Of a stretch of 64,000 nucleotides of DNA, positions 36,525 through 46,040 are shown piece by piece; within the stretch, counting starts at the first letter, position 1; each line of letters opens with the position of its first letter. The position numbers and the translations under genes were made by a program. Location of the stretch: the NCBI RefSeq assembly GCF_009856365.1, contig NZ_WMEX01000002.1, positions 248,001 to 312,000 on the forward strand. The letters run 5' to 3'. The notes under the pieces were generated by a model. The model was not told the DNA's origin and did no database searches. It saw only the letters and a list, made by a program, of their open reading frames with translations. This stretch comes from Vreelandella halophila (GTDB lineage: Bacteria; Pseudomonadota; Gammaproteobacteria; Pseudomonadales; Oleiphilaceae).

Positions 36525-37487
36525 ATGAAAGCCATCATCTACAGGGCCTATGGACAACCCAATGTGCTGGAATGGGTGGATGACTGGCCGGAACCGGCAG
36601 TTGGTCCCGGCCAGGTCCAGGTGCGTGTCCGGGCGGGTGGTCTGAATCCCAAGGATGTGCTGCTGCGCAAGGGGATGTTCAGCACCTTCCTGCGATTCCT
36701 TGACCGCGAACCCCTGCCGCGGGTCAGCGGTCTGGATATGGCCGGGGAGATCTCCCGAATCGGGGACCGTGTCCGGGGCCTGGAAGTAGGGCAGCCGGTA
36801 TTCGGTATGAGCAACCGTTTCCACGGTGGCGTCCATGCTGAGTACGCGGTGCTGGAGGCGGATGAGGTGGCTCCCTGTCCGGAGGGGCTGTCCTTTGCCG
36901 AGGCCTCGGCCATTCCTCTGGCCGGCCTCACCGCCCTGCAGGCGCTGCGCGACTGCGCCGGTGTCCAGCCGGGGCAGCGGGTTCTGATCAATGGCGCCAG
37001 CGGTGGCGTTGGCCACTTCGCGGTGCAGATTGCCCGCAATCTCGGTTGCCATGTCACCGCCGTGTGCAGTGAGCGTAACCTGAAGTTCGTGAGTGATCTG
37101 GGGGCGAACGAGGCTGTGGACTACCAGCAGACATCGGCCCCCGCCATTCCCGGCCCCTTTGATGCGGTGTTCGATGTCTTCGGCAATTACCGGGTCGGTG
37201 ACTTCAGCGACACGCTGGTGCGGGGCGGGCGCTATGTGAACACCATTCCCAGCGGTCACAGCCTGCCTGCAGAAGGGTTGGCCCGGCTGGGTCTCCAGAA
37301 GCGCAACCGGCTTGTGATCGTGCATTCCAATCGCGCGGACCTGGACGTGCTGCGCCAGTGGGTGAATGAGGGTCGGCTCAGGGTGCACGTGGACGAGATT
37401 TATCCCTTCTATCATGCCGAGGATGCCCACCGTCACATTGAAACCCGGCATACCCGGGGCAAGGTAGCGATGGAGGCGACCTGCTGA
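36525..37487 (+). CDS. MDR-family NAD(P)H-dependent oxidoreductase (quinone-reductase-like)
   Basis: 320 aa. The GroES-like half starts MKAIIYRAYGQPNVLEWVDD with the GLNPKDVLLRKG loop; the nucleotide fold motif is LINGASGGVGHFAVQIARNL. No catalytic zinc ligands of the alcohol-dehydrogenase type are present, placing it with quinone-oxidoreductase-type members that reduce quinones or enones. The substrate is unknown. Its last codons meet the next gene directly (stop at 37485-37487), suggesting co-expression with the NUDIX-MBL gene. Confidence 0.85.
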   Translation: MKAIIYRAYGQPNVLEWVDDWPEPAVGPGQVQVRVRAGGLNPKDVLLRKGMFSTFLRFLDREPLPRVSGLDMAGEISRIGDRVRGLEVGQPVFGMSNRFHGGVHAEYAVLEADEVAPCPEGLSFAEASAIPLAGLTALQALRDCAGVQPGQRVLINGASGGVGHFAVQIARNLGCHVTAVCSERNLKFVSDLGANEAVDYQQTSAPAIPGPFDAVFDVFGNYRVGDFSDTLVRGGRYVNTIPSGHSLPAEGLARLGLQKRNRLVIVHSNRADLDVLRQWVNEGRLRVHVDEIYPFYHAEDAHRHIETRHTRGKVAMEATC

Positions 37488-37493
37488 GTGGCC

Positions 37494-39047
37494 ATGACTG
37501 AGATACGTGAAGCAGCGACCCTGGTGCTGGCGCGTGATGGCGCCGGTGGCCCGGAGGTACTGCTGTTGCGTCGTACCAGGGACGCGGTCTTCCTGCCGGG
37601 GTTCGATGTGTTTCCGGGCGGGGCGGTCAGTGATCTGGATGGGGCCTTGGTGGATCGCACCACAGCGCTCAGGGAGTGCTTTGAGGAAGCGGGCGTTCTG
37701 GTGGTCCGGGACGATGCCGGAGGGCTGACCACGCATACAGTGCCGGAGCTCGATGAACGGCGGCGGCTGGATGCCGGCGAGCAGTCGCTGGCCGATTACT
37801 GCGGGCGCGCCGGGCTGACGCCCGCCGCGGATGGACTCTTCTATCTGGGGCGTTGGATCACGCCCCCAGGGCCCCCGCGGCGTTTTGATACCCGCTTCTT
37901 CCTGGCGCCAGTGCCGGCGGGACAGACCGCCTGGCCGGATGGTACGGAAACCACCGAGGCCTTCTGGCTGACACCGGAGCAGGCTCTGGAGGAGCATGGC
38001 CGTGGTGAGCGCCTGCTGGTGCCGCCGACACTGGGCACGCTGAGGCAGATCCGGGGATTCCGGAGCGTCGCCGATCTGGTTGCATCAATGGCGTATCTGG
38101 TTCCCTATGAAGCGCCGGCAGAGGACTGGCCGATCCGCAATAGCAGCCTGGCTGCCGGAGCGGCAGGATACGACGAGGCCCGTTTCCTGGACCCCGCAGC
38201 CGGTGGGCACACGACCGGACGCATCGAACCGGGCGAGGCGGTTGCGATCACTCCGGCCATCACCCGCCTGACTGCTCCCAACCCGGGTGTCATGACAGGG
38301 CCGGGCACGAACACCTACATCCTGCGTACGGACGAGGAGATGCTGGTGGTGGATCCGGGGCCGGATGATGGCGCTCATGTTGAGGCCATCCTCGCTGCCA
38401 CCGGGGGGCGTATCGACCGCATACTGCTCACCCACACGCATCTGGATCACACACCGGCCAGCCATCGGCTGCGCGAACGCACTGGCGCCCGGCTGGTGTT
38501 CCGGCGCCCTGCAGGAGGCCTGGCGCATCACGACTACGATCTTGCGCCGGATCATGAGCCAGCAGACGGGGATTACCTGGTACCGGGGCTGAGGGTGCTG
38601 AGTACACCCGGGCATGCTGCTAATCATCTGGCGTTCCTGTGGGAACCGGATGGGCTACTGCTGGCCGGGGATCTGGTGATGCAGTCCTCCACAGTGGTCA
38701 TTGACCCGCCGGACGGGCATCTGGGGGATTATCTGGCCACGCTGCGGCGTCTTCTGGATGAGCCGGTGGCGTATCTGCTGCCGGGGCATGGCCAGCTGAT
38801 GGCCGATCCCTGGGCGGTGTTCGATTATCTGATCACCCACCGCCATCGCCGCGAGCACAAGGTTCTGGACTGCCTGGCCGAGGCGCCGGAAGGTATTGAG
38901 ACGGAAGCATTGCTGCCCCGGGTCTATGACGACGTGCCGGCGGCTATCCATCCGGTGGCTGCGCGCTCACTGGAAGCCCACCTGGAGAAACTGGTGGATG
39001 AGGGGCGGGTTCAGCGCTCGGGATACTGGGTTCGGCTCGTGAGCTGA
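37494..39047 (+). CDS. NUDIX hydrolase / metallo-beta-lactamase-fold fusion
   Basis: 517 aa from ATG 37494 (a GTG at 37488 is the alternative). Residues 1-250 are a NUDIX domain: FLPGFDVFPGGAVSDLDG and the box core ALRECFEEAGVLVV. The second half is a metallo-beta-lactamase domain: NTYILRTDEEMLVVDPG, then THTHLDHTPASHRL (metal site), TPGHAANHLAFL and LLPGHGQLM. It ends in a winged-helix-like tail typical of LACTB2-type hydrolases. A coenzyme A-, nucleotide- or RNA-related role is possible. Confidence 0.85.
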   Translation: MTEIREAATLVLARDGAGGPEVLLLRRTRDAVFLPGFDVFPGGAVSDLDGALVDRTTALRECFEEAGVLVVRDDAGGLTTHTVPELDERRRLDAGEQSLADYCGRAGLTPAADGLFYLGRWITPPGPPRRFDTRFFLAPVPAGQTAWPDGTETTEAFWLTPEQALEEHGRGERLLVPPTLGTLRQIRGFRSVADLVASMAYLVPYEAPAEDWPIRNSSLAAGAAGYDEARFLDPAAGGHTTGRIEPGEAVAITPAITRLTAPNPGVMTGPGTNTYILRTDEEMLVVDPGPDDGAHVEAILAATGGRIDRILLTHTHLDHTPASHRLRERTGARLVFRRPAGGLAHHDYDLAPDHEPADGDYLVPGLRVLSTPGHAANHLAFLWEPDGLLLAGDLVMQSSTVVIDPPDGHLGDYLATLRRLLDEPVAYLLPGHGQLMADPWAVFDYLITHRHRREHKVLDCLAEAPEGIETEALLPRVYDDVPAAIHPVAARSLEAHLEKLVDEGRVQRSGYWVRLVS

Positions 39048-39049
39048 GA

Positions 39050-40111
39050 TCAGCCGGCGGGCTGTTCACGGTCGCTGGCGATTATGACACAGTCACGGCC
39101 TCTCTCCTTGGCCTGATAGAGCGCATCATCCGCACGCTTCAGCCAGTCCTCCCAGCTTTCATCCGCTCCCAGGTGAGCCGCGCCAAAGGAGGCGGTGACG
39201 GGACCATCGGGACTTCTCAGGGTGGACCGGATCTTCTGGCGCAGGCCCTGGACCACGGCGCTCATGCCGTCAGAGTCCACGCCCGGCATGAGCAGCACGA
39301 ATTCTTCGCCGCCAAAGCGGAACAGCTGATCGCTCTGGCGGGTATTGCGTTCCACCATCCTGGCCAGGTTGACCAGGATCTCGTCACCCAGGCCATGGCC
39401 GTGCTTGTCGTTGATGGCCTTGAAGTGGTCCAGGTCCAGCATGACCAGGGCATAGGGGGTTTCGGTGCGGCTGGCGGTGGAGGCGGCCAGCTGCAGGGCA
39501 TCATCCATGGAGCGGCGGTTGCGTATGCCGGTGAGCGGGTCGCGGCGGGCCAGAACGGCCATTTCCTTGCGTTGTTGCTGGTTACGGATCGCGAAGATGA
39601 AGGCGCAGGCGCTGACCACCGTGGCCGTGGCAAAGTAGGCCCACAGGCTCTCTCCCGAGGGCAGGGAGGTGCCATGGATGATGATGGCCACGACCATGGC
39701 GGTATTGAGACTGATGGCGATGATCGGCCGTGTAAGGAAGAAGCTGGCCACCAGTATAGGGTAGCTCCAGAGGTGCCCCACTTCCGGCAGAATGGAGCCG
39801 ATGACCGCCCCCGCAACACAGCAGAAGACCGCCAGCGCGAACCCCGTCCTCTCCGTATCGCCGGACAGCCACGCATAGATCACGCTGCTGAGGATTCCGA
39901 AGGAAATCAGTGAATCGGCAGCGCCGGCGAGGTAATTGGTTTCCAGGAACCGGTAGACGCCAAAAGGAATAATGCCGAACAGGGCGGCCGCGCCCAGCAG
40001 CGTAATGATCGAGAGCTGGAAATCAGTGCGCAGTCGCCTTGTGGCAACGGCAAGCGCGGGTTCGGCTAGGCTCGCGTCCCTGACGGGTCTGTTCTTGTCA
40101 TTATCGGACAC
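39050..40111 (-). CDS. Membrane-anchored diguanylate cyclase
   Basis: 353 aa, GTG start. Five or six membrane helices fill residues 30-185. The cyclase domain follows: RDPLTGIRNRRSMDDALQL, then VMLDLDHFKAINDKHGHG and the active site FRFGGEEFVLLMP (GGEEF, active form). It makes c-di-GMP from GTP in response to an unknown membrane signal. No inhibitory RxxD is evident before GGEEF. Second in a leftward group after the ChaC gene, 12 bases apart. Confidence 0.92.
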   Translation of the reverse strand: MSDNDKNRPVRDASLAEPALAVATRRLRTDFQLSIITLLGAAALFGIIPFGVYRFLETNYLAGAADSLISFGILSSVIYAWLSGDTERTGFALAVFCCVAGAVIGSILPEVGHLWSYPILVASFFLTRPIIAISLNTAMVVAIIIHGTSLPSGESLWAYFATATVVSACAFIFAIRNQQQRKEMAVLARRDPLTGIRNRRSMDDALQLAASTASRTETPYALVMLDLDHFKAINDKHGHGLGDEILVNLARMVERNTRQSDQLFRFGGEEFVLLMPGVDSDGMSAVVQGLRQKIRSTLRSPDGPVTASFGAAHLGADESWEDWLKRADDALYQAKERGRDCVIIASDREQPAG

Positions 40112-40123
40112 GTGATTGACTCA

Positions 40124-40738
40124 TCAGGTCTCAGGGGACTGGCTGTAACTATAGGCGGGTTTATTGTCCCCATCAAGGACAGCCCTGAGATGGCGTTCAA
40201 TCGCATACACATGCGGATCATCCACGCCCATGGCCCGCAGCGCTTCCGCCAGTTCGAGCACATAGTCGCTGTTGGGTCCGCTCGGCCCTTCGGAAGCGGC
40301 TACGTGCCGTGCAATGGCGGCTTCTGTAGCCGGCCCCAGCCAGGCAGCATTGTCTTCGGTGGCGATGTAGACAAGGCCCTCTGCGTCGCTGCCATCGTCC
40401 AGCCTGAGAGAGCGGATCAGGCGCAGATAGCCATTTTTCTCGCGTACATCCAGCTGTTCAAAAACATCCGGTGTCACCCGGTATGCCAGGCCAGTGCAGG
40501 AGGCCTGGGCATCGGCAATCAGGGTTGCGACGCGCCCGGGGCTGTCGGGGGTGCCGCGGTGGTCGTGGGAGCCCTGCCAGAAACGTCGCTTCCAGCCCTG
40601 GATGGTGGCCGGCCGCGTCTCGATATAGTCAAAGCCCGCCTTGTAGATCAGTGACCCGTACCCGAAAAGCCATACGGGGCGGCCGTCCTGCGGAAGCTGG
40701 TCTGTGTTGCGGTTAAGGGATATCGTGTTGGCACTCAT
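40124..40738 (-). CDS. ChaC-like glutathione gamma-glutamylcyclotransferase
   Basis: 204 aa. VWLFGYGSLIYKAGFDYIE is the ChaC signature; YRVTPDVFEQLDVREKNGY and YVLELAEALRAMGVDDPHV complete the domain. The expected catalytic glutamate is in LDVREKNGY. The enzyme splits glutathione into 5-oxoproline and Cys-Gly. It is 26 bases downstream of the lipoprotein gene. A second, unrelated small gamma-glutamylcyclotransferase stands at 15.6 kb. Confidence 0.87.
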   Translation of the reverse strand: MSANTISLNRNTDQLPQDGRPVWLFGYGSLIYKAGFDYIETRPATIQGWKRRFWQGSHDHRGTPDSPGRVATLIADAQASCTGLAYRVTPDVFEQLDVREKNGYLRLIRSLRLDDGSDAEGLVYIATEDNAAWLGPATEAAIARHVAASEGPSGPNSDYVLELAEALRAMGVDDPHVYAIERHLRAVLDGDNKPAYSYSQSPET

Positions 40739-40764
40739 AACGCCGCCATACTACTGTACGGCGC

Positions 40765-41601
40765 TCAGAACGGCCACCACCAGTGGCCTTCGCCTTCCTG
40801 TGCGGCCAGCCTCTGCTGCCGTTCCCTTTCAAGCTGGCGGAGTTTGCGATCCGTCTCCAGTGGCCGGGAAGGCCCGCCGCCCCAGGGCCAGTACCAGGGA
40901 GCGGGCTCGTAATGGCCCTGCTCCTTCATGCGTTCGACCTCCTCTTTACGCTTTTCCATAAGTGCCTTGCGTCGGCGTTGGTAATCCGCCTCGCGGTTGT
41001 CCGCCACAATGGAGGTGCCGGCATGGTTGGTGGCGAGCAGCACGCTCTCCATGAAGCGGGTCCGGCGCAGTTCCTTCATGGCGGCTTCCTGCGTAACAAG
41101 CCGTGCGGCACCACGGCTCAGGGGATGATCATCGGGCAGGCGCGGGTCCATGGAGTCGGTTTCGCTGACCTCGGAGTAGCGCAGGAAGTAGATCTCGCCC
41201 GCCTCCATTGTCAGTTCGGCATCCAGGAGATGGGAGAAGCGGAACCCGATGCCTTCAATCCCGAAGAAGGGGCGGCTCATGTCCAGCTCGCGGGTGCCGG
41301 GGAGGATTTCCAGCCAGGTGTAGCCGCCGCTGCGCAGATTCACGTAGTGGTGGCCGTCCACGTAGAAGCTGGGCGCCATGAGCTCCTGGTCGCCCCACTC
41401 CGACTGTGGGCGGTAGACATAGAGCAGGGCGTGGTTGTTGCTGTCCCATTTGTGTTTGGGCACGGGACGGAAGCGCTCACCGTCCACATCCCGCAGGAAG
41501 GCGCCGGCATCATGGCCGATGGACTGGTGGACCGTACAGCCGCCAAGGCTGAGCAGGGCGATCAGCAGACAAAGGATGCAGGCGCGGGTGTTCATTCCCA
41601 T
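40765..41601 (-). CDS. Lipoprotein of unknown function (DUF2846-like)
   Basis: 278 aa from ATG 41601. LCLLIALLSLGGC is a lipoprotein signal with lipobox LGGC. Residues about 55-165 (HALLYVYRPQSEWGDQ, PSFYVDGHHYVNLRSGGYTW, EAGEIYFLRY) resemble the DUF2846 family of small envelope lipoproteins. The remainder is a helical, strongly charged C-terminus (READYQRRRKALMEKRKEEV) that ends in a Trp/Pro-rich WYWPWGGG and WWWPF. The tail is unusual. It starts a leftward group with ChaC and the cyclase and is divergent from the RND operon. Confidence 0.7.
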   Translation of the reverse strand: MGMNTRACILCLLIALLSLGGCTVHQSIGHDAGAFLRDVDGERFRPVPKHKWDSNNHALLYVYRPQSEWGDQELMAPSFYVDGHHYVNLRSGGYTWLEILPGTRELDMSRPFFGIEGIGFRFSHLLDAELTMEAGEIYFLRYSEVSETDSMDPRLPDDHPLSRGAARLVTQEAAMKELRRTRFMESVLLATNHAGTSIVADNREADYQRRRKALMEKRKEEVERMKEQGHYEPAPWYWPWGGGPSRPLETDRKLRQLERERQQRLAAQEGEGHWWWPF

Positions 41602-41821
41602 GGCAGTCACTCGTGGTGTCCCAGTTCCGGCCAGCAAGGTTACCACCCACGGCAAGCGTGGATCTGAGAGGTGATGCAAGACTTTGGATTCCAGTGGGGC
41701 CCGTCATTCAGGTCAGGGAAATCGCCCGGATAGATAGGGTGCTATGGGTTGCCTTCTGTTAAGCTTTCGCGCGGATCGTATGCCAAGCGGTACAACAAGA
41801 AAACAGCCGGGAAGCCTGACC

Positions 41822-42946
41822 ATGACTGACCAATGGAAACGACCGCGGGTGCTGGTGGCACTGGCGGTCCTCGCCGTGGCCCTGATCATAATGCGTGCCT
41901 GGGCCAGCACACAGACCACCGCGGACGCCAATGACGAACGGTTGCTGCCCGTCAGCACCAGTACGCCCGAGGCCGTGGACAGCTTCCCGCAGGTGACCCG
42001 CCACACCGGGCTAGTGGAGCCGCGGCGGGCCAGCACCCTGGCTTTTGAGCCGGAAGGGCGTGTGGCCCGCATCGAGGTCCGGGAAGGGGATGCTGTCACC
42101 CAGGGGCAGGTGCTCGCGGTTCTGGATGATCGCCGCCTCAGGGCCTCGCTGAAGGAGGTGGAAGGCGAGATCGCCGCCACCCGGGCCAGCCTGGATCTGG
42201 CCCGCCAGGAGGAGGAGCGCCAGCGCAACCTCCGCCGTGATGGCGCCAGTACCCAGCGTGATGTGGATCGGGCCGAGGCGGAACGCCGGCGCCTGGAAGG
42301 CCAGCTCCAGGGGCTTGAGGGGCGTCGCGACCGGGTTCAGGCCAATCTGGATGACGCCCGCCTCAGGGCGCCGTTCGATGGCGTTGTGGCCCGCCGGATG
42401 GTGGATCAGGGCGATCTGGTCTCGACCGGAACGTCGGCTTTCCGGGTGCTGGACCCCGAAAGCCTGGAGGCCCGCATTGGTATGCCGGCAGGTACGGCAG
42501 CGGCCTACAGCAGCGGTGACCGTGTCTCGCTGAGGGTGGGTGACCAATCGCTGGAAGGTACCGTGATCGAGCGGCTTCCGGAGCTGGATCCGGCGAGGCG
42601 CACACGCACCCTGCGCGTGGCACTGGATGCTGGCGCCCCGGTTGTTCCGGGGCAGATCGCCCATCTACGCCATGCCACCGAGGTGTCGCAAAGCGGCCAT
42701 GTCCTGCCTGAATCCGCGCTGACCCGGGCCCGTTCCGGCCTCTGGGCCGTACTGGTCCTGGAACCGGATGGGGAGGAAGCGCACCGGATCAGGCGCGTGA
42801 ACGTGGAATGGCTCTACAGCCACGATGGGCGGGTTCTGGTCCGCGGCCCACTCGAAGCGGGCATGGAGGTGATCGATGGCGGTACCCACCGGGTTGTGCC
42901 GGGCCAGCGTGTGCGCATTGCGGAAGAGGGTGGCGACGGTGATTGA
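41822..42946 (+). CDS. RND efflux membrane-fusion protein (HlyD family)
   Basis: 374 aa from ATG 41822; no strong ribosome site. One N-terminal anchor (VLVALAVLAVALIIMRAWA) leads to a lipoyl half (ALAFEPEGRVARIEVREGDAV), a coiled coil (about 100-165, rich in Arg/Glu) and the second lipoyl half LDDARLRAPFDGVVARRMV. The barrel domains end in VRIAEEGG. It bridges the inner-membrane pump encoded next to an outer-membrane channel, which is not in the window. It overlaps the pump gene by eight bases. Confidence 0.9.
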   Translation: MTDQWKRPRVLVALAVLAVALIIMRAWASTQTTADANDERLLPVSTSTPEAVDSFPQVTRHTGLVEPRRASTLAFEPEGRVARIEVREGDAVTQGQVLAVLDDRRLRASLKEVEGEIAATRASLDLARQEEERQRNLRRDGASTQRDVDRAEAERRRLEGQLQGLEGRRDRVQANLDDARLRAPFDGVVARRMVDQGDLVSTGTSAFRVLDPESLEARIGMPAGTAAAYSSGDRVSLRVGDQSLEGTVIERLPELDPARRTRTLRVALDAGAPVVPGQIAHLRHATEVSQSGHVLPESALTRARSGLWAVLVLEPDGEEAHRIRRVNVEWLYSHDGRVLVRGPLEAGMEVIDGGTHRVVPGQRVRIAEEGGDGD

Positions 42947-45900
42947 ACGGCTGCTGTTCAACCGTCGCCTGCTGGTGATGGCGGTGGGGCTGTTGATTGT
43001 CTCGGGGCTGGCGGCCATCCAGACCCTGCCACGCCTCGAGGATCCACGCATCACGGCGCGTAATGCACGGGTTCTCACCACCTTCCCGGGAGCGGACCCG
43101 AAACAGGTCGAGGCGCTGGTCACGCAGACGCTTGAAGACGAGATCCGTACCCTCAAGGAGGTCAAGGTGCTCTCGTCCGCCTCCCGACAGGGGGTCTCCA
43201 GCATCGCGATTGAGCTCCTCGAGGAGGTGACGGAGGTCGAACCCGTCTGGAGCCGGGTGCGGGACAAGCTGGCGGATGCCCGTCCGGACCTGCCGGACCA
43301 GGCATCACGCCCGCGTCTGATTGATGACCGCTTCTACGCCTTCTCCATGGTGATCGCGTTGACGCGTGAGGATCCGGGCATCAGCCACAACGCCCTGGGG
43401 CGCCACGCGGAGCGCCTGGAGGAGCGGTTCCGGGCCATGCCGAGCACCGACTACACCAACCTGTTCGGTCGCGCCGCCGAGGTGATCCGCCTGCACGCGG
43501 ATCCGGCCGAGCTGGCGCAGCTTGGACTGTCCGCCGAGGACATGGCGCGGGGGGTGGCCGGCTCCGATGCCCGTCGTCCCGCGGGTGTTCTGGACAACGG
43601 CGAGTCGCGCCGGGCGGTGACGCTGCGGGGGGATTTCGCGGACCTGGAGCGGATCCGGGATGTCACCATCAGCATCGACGAGGGCCAGCGCCTGAAAGTG
43701 GGTGACCTGGCGGACGTGGAGCGGGGCGTGGCCGACCCACCGGAACAGCACGCGCTGCTCAATGGCGAGGAAACCATCCTGGTGGGCGCCCGCATGGCCG
43801 GTGGTGGCCGTATCGACAGCTGGTCGCAGCAGGCCAGGAGCGTCCTGGATGAGATGCGGGCGGAACTGCCGGACGGGATCGAGACCCGGGTTCTTTTCGA
43901 CCAGAGCCTCTATACCCAGGAGCGGCTGGAAGGCGTTGTCGGCAGCCTCCTGATGGGGCTGGTCATCGTTGTGGCCCTGCTGTTCCTGACCCTGGGCTGG
44001 CGCGGGGCGGCCGCCGTGGGGCTGGCCATTCCCGCGACCATGCTGCTGGTGTTGAGCCTGTTCCGGGTCTTCGGAGTCAATATCCACCAGATCAGCATCA
44101 CGGGCATTATCGTGGCGATCGGGTTGATCGTGGACAACGCCATTGTGGTGACCAACGCCCTGCGTGAGCGCCTTGGCCAGGGGGATTCCCACACTGAGGC
44201 CGTCCGCTGGACGCTGCGCCACTTCGCTGGTCCGCTGTTGGCTAGCACGCTCACCACCATCCTGGCGTTCATGCCGATTGTGCTTATGCCTGGCGGAGCG
44301 GGCGAGTTCGTGGGGCCGCTGGCCATTGCGGTGATCCTGGCGCTGATCAGCTCCTACCTGGTGGCGCTGCTGGTGATTCCCGCCATGAGCCCCCTGCTTC
44401 TGACCGGGCTGACATCCGCCTCCGCCTCGGGGCCGGGGCGGGCCATGGGCTGGCTGCGTTCCTTCATCGGGATCACACTGCGGCGCCCCGTCATTGCCAT
44501 AGGCCTGACACTGCTGCTGCCCATCAGCGGCGCCGTGATACTGCCGATGCTGCCGATCAGCTTCTTCCCAGCGGCGGACCGGGACCAGTTCCATATCCAG
44601 GTCCGCCTTGAACCCGGCGCCTCGGTGGATCGCGCCCGGAACGTCGCGCAGCGTATGACCCCGGTCATCCGGGATGTTGAAGGGGTGCAGGACGTCTGGA
44701 TGGTCGCGGGCGGCAACGCGCCCAAGGTCTATTACAACCTGGTGGGGCGTGAGGACAGCAATCCCGCCTTTATCCAGGCCATTGTGGATACTGCCGGGGC
44801 AGAGCGGACGATCCCGGCGATCCGGACGCTGCAGAAACGGCTTGATGAGGCCTTCCCTGACGCCCAGACGCTGGTGCGGCGTTATGAACAGGGCCCGCCG
44901 GTGGCGGCACCCCTGGAGTTGCGCCTCTATGGCCCGGAACTGCCGGTGCTGGCGGATCTGGGCGAGCGCATCGCCGGTTTCATGCACGCTCTGCCGGAAG
45001 TGACCCATGTGCATACCCTGGTCAACCGGGACCAGCCCCGGATTGAGCTGACCCCGGACCAGGAGGAGATCGCGGCGCTGGGACTGGACGCGGAGCGGGT
45101 GGCTGGCCAGCTCAACGCCCTTCTCAGCGGGCGTGATGGTGGCTTCATGCTGGAGGAAACGGAACAGATGCCGGTCCAGGTGCGCTACCCGGAGCCCTGG
45201 CGCAGTCAGAGCAGTATGCTCGGCAGTGCCCTGATCCGTGGCGGCGAGGGCCGGGGTGGTATCCCGGTGTCGGCCCTGGCGGAGCAGGAGCTGACGCCGT
45301 CCTGGCGGCGCATCCAGCGCCGCCAGGGCGAGCGGGTCCAGCTGGTCCGTGGGTACCTTAAGGTTGGGGAACTGGCGCCCACGGTGATGCGGCGCCTTAA
45401 AGGCAAACTGGAGGCGGAACTGGATCTGCCTCCCGGGTACCGGCTGGAAACCGGTGGTGAGGCCGAGGAGCGCAACGAGGCCGTCACCCGGCTTCTGAGC
45501 TCCGTCGCCATCCTTGTGTTGATGATGGTCGCGGCGGTGGCCCTGACCTTCAATTCCTTCCGGCGGGCGGGGATTGTCTTCTTCAGCGGCGCTCAGGCCT
45601 TTGGCCTGGGCCTGCTGGCTCTCGCCCTGGCCGGGCACCCCTTCGGTTTCATCATCATCGTGGGGATCATGGGGCTGGTGGGAGTGGCCATCAACGCCAC
45701 CATCATCATGATCGCTGCCCTGGACGACGATGACCACGCGCGGGACGGTGATGCCGCCGCCATGGTCGACGTGATCACAGGGCCCACGTTCCGCCACATC
45801 GGCTCCACCACCATGACCACCTTTGGTGGTCTGGTGCCCCTGATGGTGGCCGGCGGCACCCTCTGGCCGCCGTTTGCCCAGACCTTCGGCGTGGGGCTTC

Positions 45901-45971
45901 TGCTTGCGACGGTGATCGCACTGGTGGTGACACCCGCCGCCTACCGGCTGGCCTGCACCCCGGCCCGGTGA
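42939..45971 (+). CDS. RND-family efflux pump (inner-membrane permease)
   Basis: 1010 aa from the GTG at 42939, inside the end of the previous gene. IERLLFNRRLLVMAVGLLIV begins the first of twelve helices. IVAIGLIVDNAIVVTNALRER in helix 4 carries the paired aspartate of the proton relay, here LIVDNAI. Two large periplasmic loops follow helices 1 and 7, the standard RND plan. Substrates may be drugs, detergents or metals; the metal-type signatures of CusA are not evident. A shared terminator follows. Confidence 0.92.
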   Translation: MIERLLFNRRLLVMAVGLLIVSGLAAIQTLPRLEDPRITARNARVLTTFPGADPKQVEALVTQTLEDEIRTLKEVKVLSSASRQGVSSIAIELLEEVTEVEPVWSRVRDKLADARPDLPDQASRPRLIDDRFYAFSMVIALTREDPGISHNALGRHAERLEERFRAMPSTDYTNLFGRAAEVIRLHADPAELAQLGLSAEDMARGVAGSDARRPAGVLDNGESRRAVTLRGDFADLERIRDVTISIDEGQRLKVGDLADVERGVADPPEQHALLNGEETILVGARMAGGGRIDSWSQQARSVLDEMRAELPDGIETRVLFDQSLYTQERLEGVVGSLLMGLVIVVALLFLTLGWRGAAAVGLAIPATMLLVLSLFRVFGVNIHQISITGIIVAIGLIVDNAIVVTNALRERLGQGDSHTEAVRWTLRHFAGPLLASTLTTILAFMPIVLMPGGAGEFVGPLAIAVILALISSYLVALLVIPAMSPLLLTGLTSASASGPGRAMGWLRSFIGITLRRPVIAIGLTLLLPISGAVILPMLPISFFPAADRDQFHIQVRLEPGASVDRARNVAQRMTPVIRDVEGVQDVWMVAGGNAPKVYYNLVGREDSNPAFIQAIVDTAGAERTIPAIRTLQKRLDEAFPDAQTLVRRYEQGPPVAAPLELRLYGPELPVLADLGERIAGFMHALPEVTHVHTLVNRDQPRIELTPDQEEIAALGLDAERVAGQLNALLSGRDGGFMLEETEQMPVQVRYPEPWRSQSSMLGSALIRGGEGRGGIPVSALAEQELTPSWRRIQRRQGERVQLVRGYLKVGELAPTVMRRLKGKLEAELDLPPGYRLETGGEAEERNEAVTRLLSSVAILVLMMVAAVALTFNSFRRAGIVFFSGAQAFGLGLLALALAGHPFGFIIIVGIMGLVGVAINATIIMIAALDDDDHARDGDAAAMVDVITGPTFRHIGSTTMTTFGGLVPLMVAGGTLWPPFAQTFGVGLLLATVIALVVTPAAYRLACTPAR

Positions 45972-45983
45972 CCGGGCACAAAA

Positions 45984-46007
45984 AAGGGGGCTCCGCAGAG
46001 CCCCCTT
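45984..46007. terminator. Bidirectional terminator between RND and proX genes
   Basis: AAGGGGGCTC-CGCA-GAGCCCCCTT, ten-base stem and four-base loop, flanked by A-rich and T-rich tracts on both sides. It ends both the rightward efflux operon and the leftward proVWX operon. Confidence 0.93.
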
Positions 46008-46040
46008 CTTTCTTTTCCGATCCGGTTGGATCGTACTGGC

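Noticed and set aside
34847-36538. Minus-strand frame (563 codons) opposite narK2
   Set aside because: Shadow of a membrane-protein gene; no motif or ribosome site.
43305-45797. Long minus-strand reading frame (830 codons) over the RND pump gene
   Set aside because: Antisense shadow of a high-GC gene; His/Gln/Gly/Arg-rich composition with no domain, while the plus strand is a complete RND pump.
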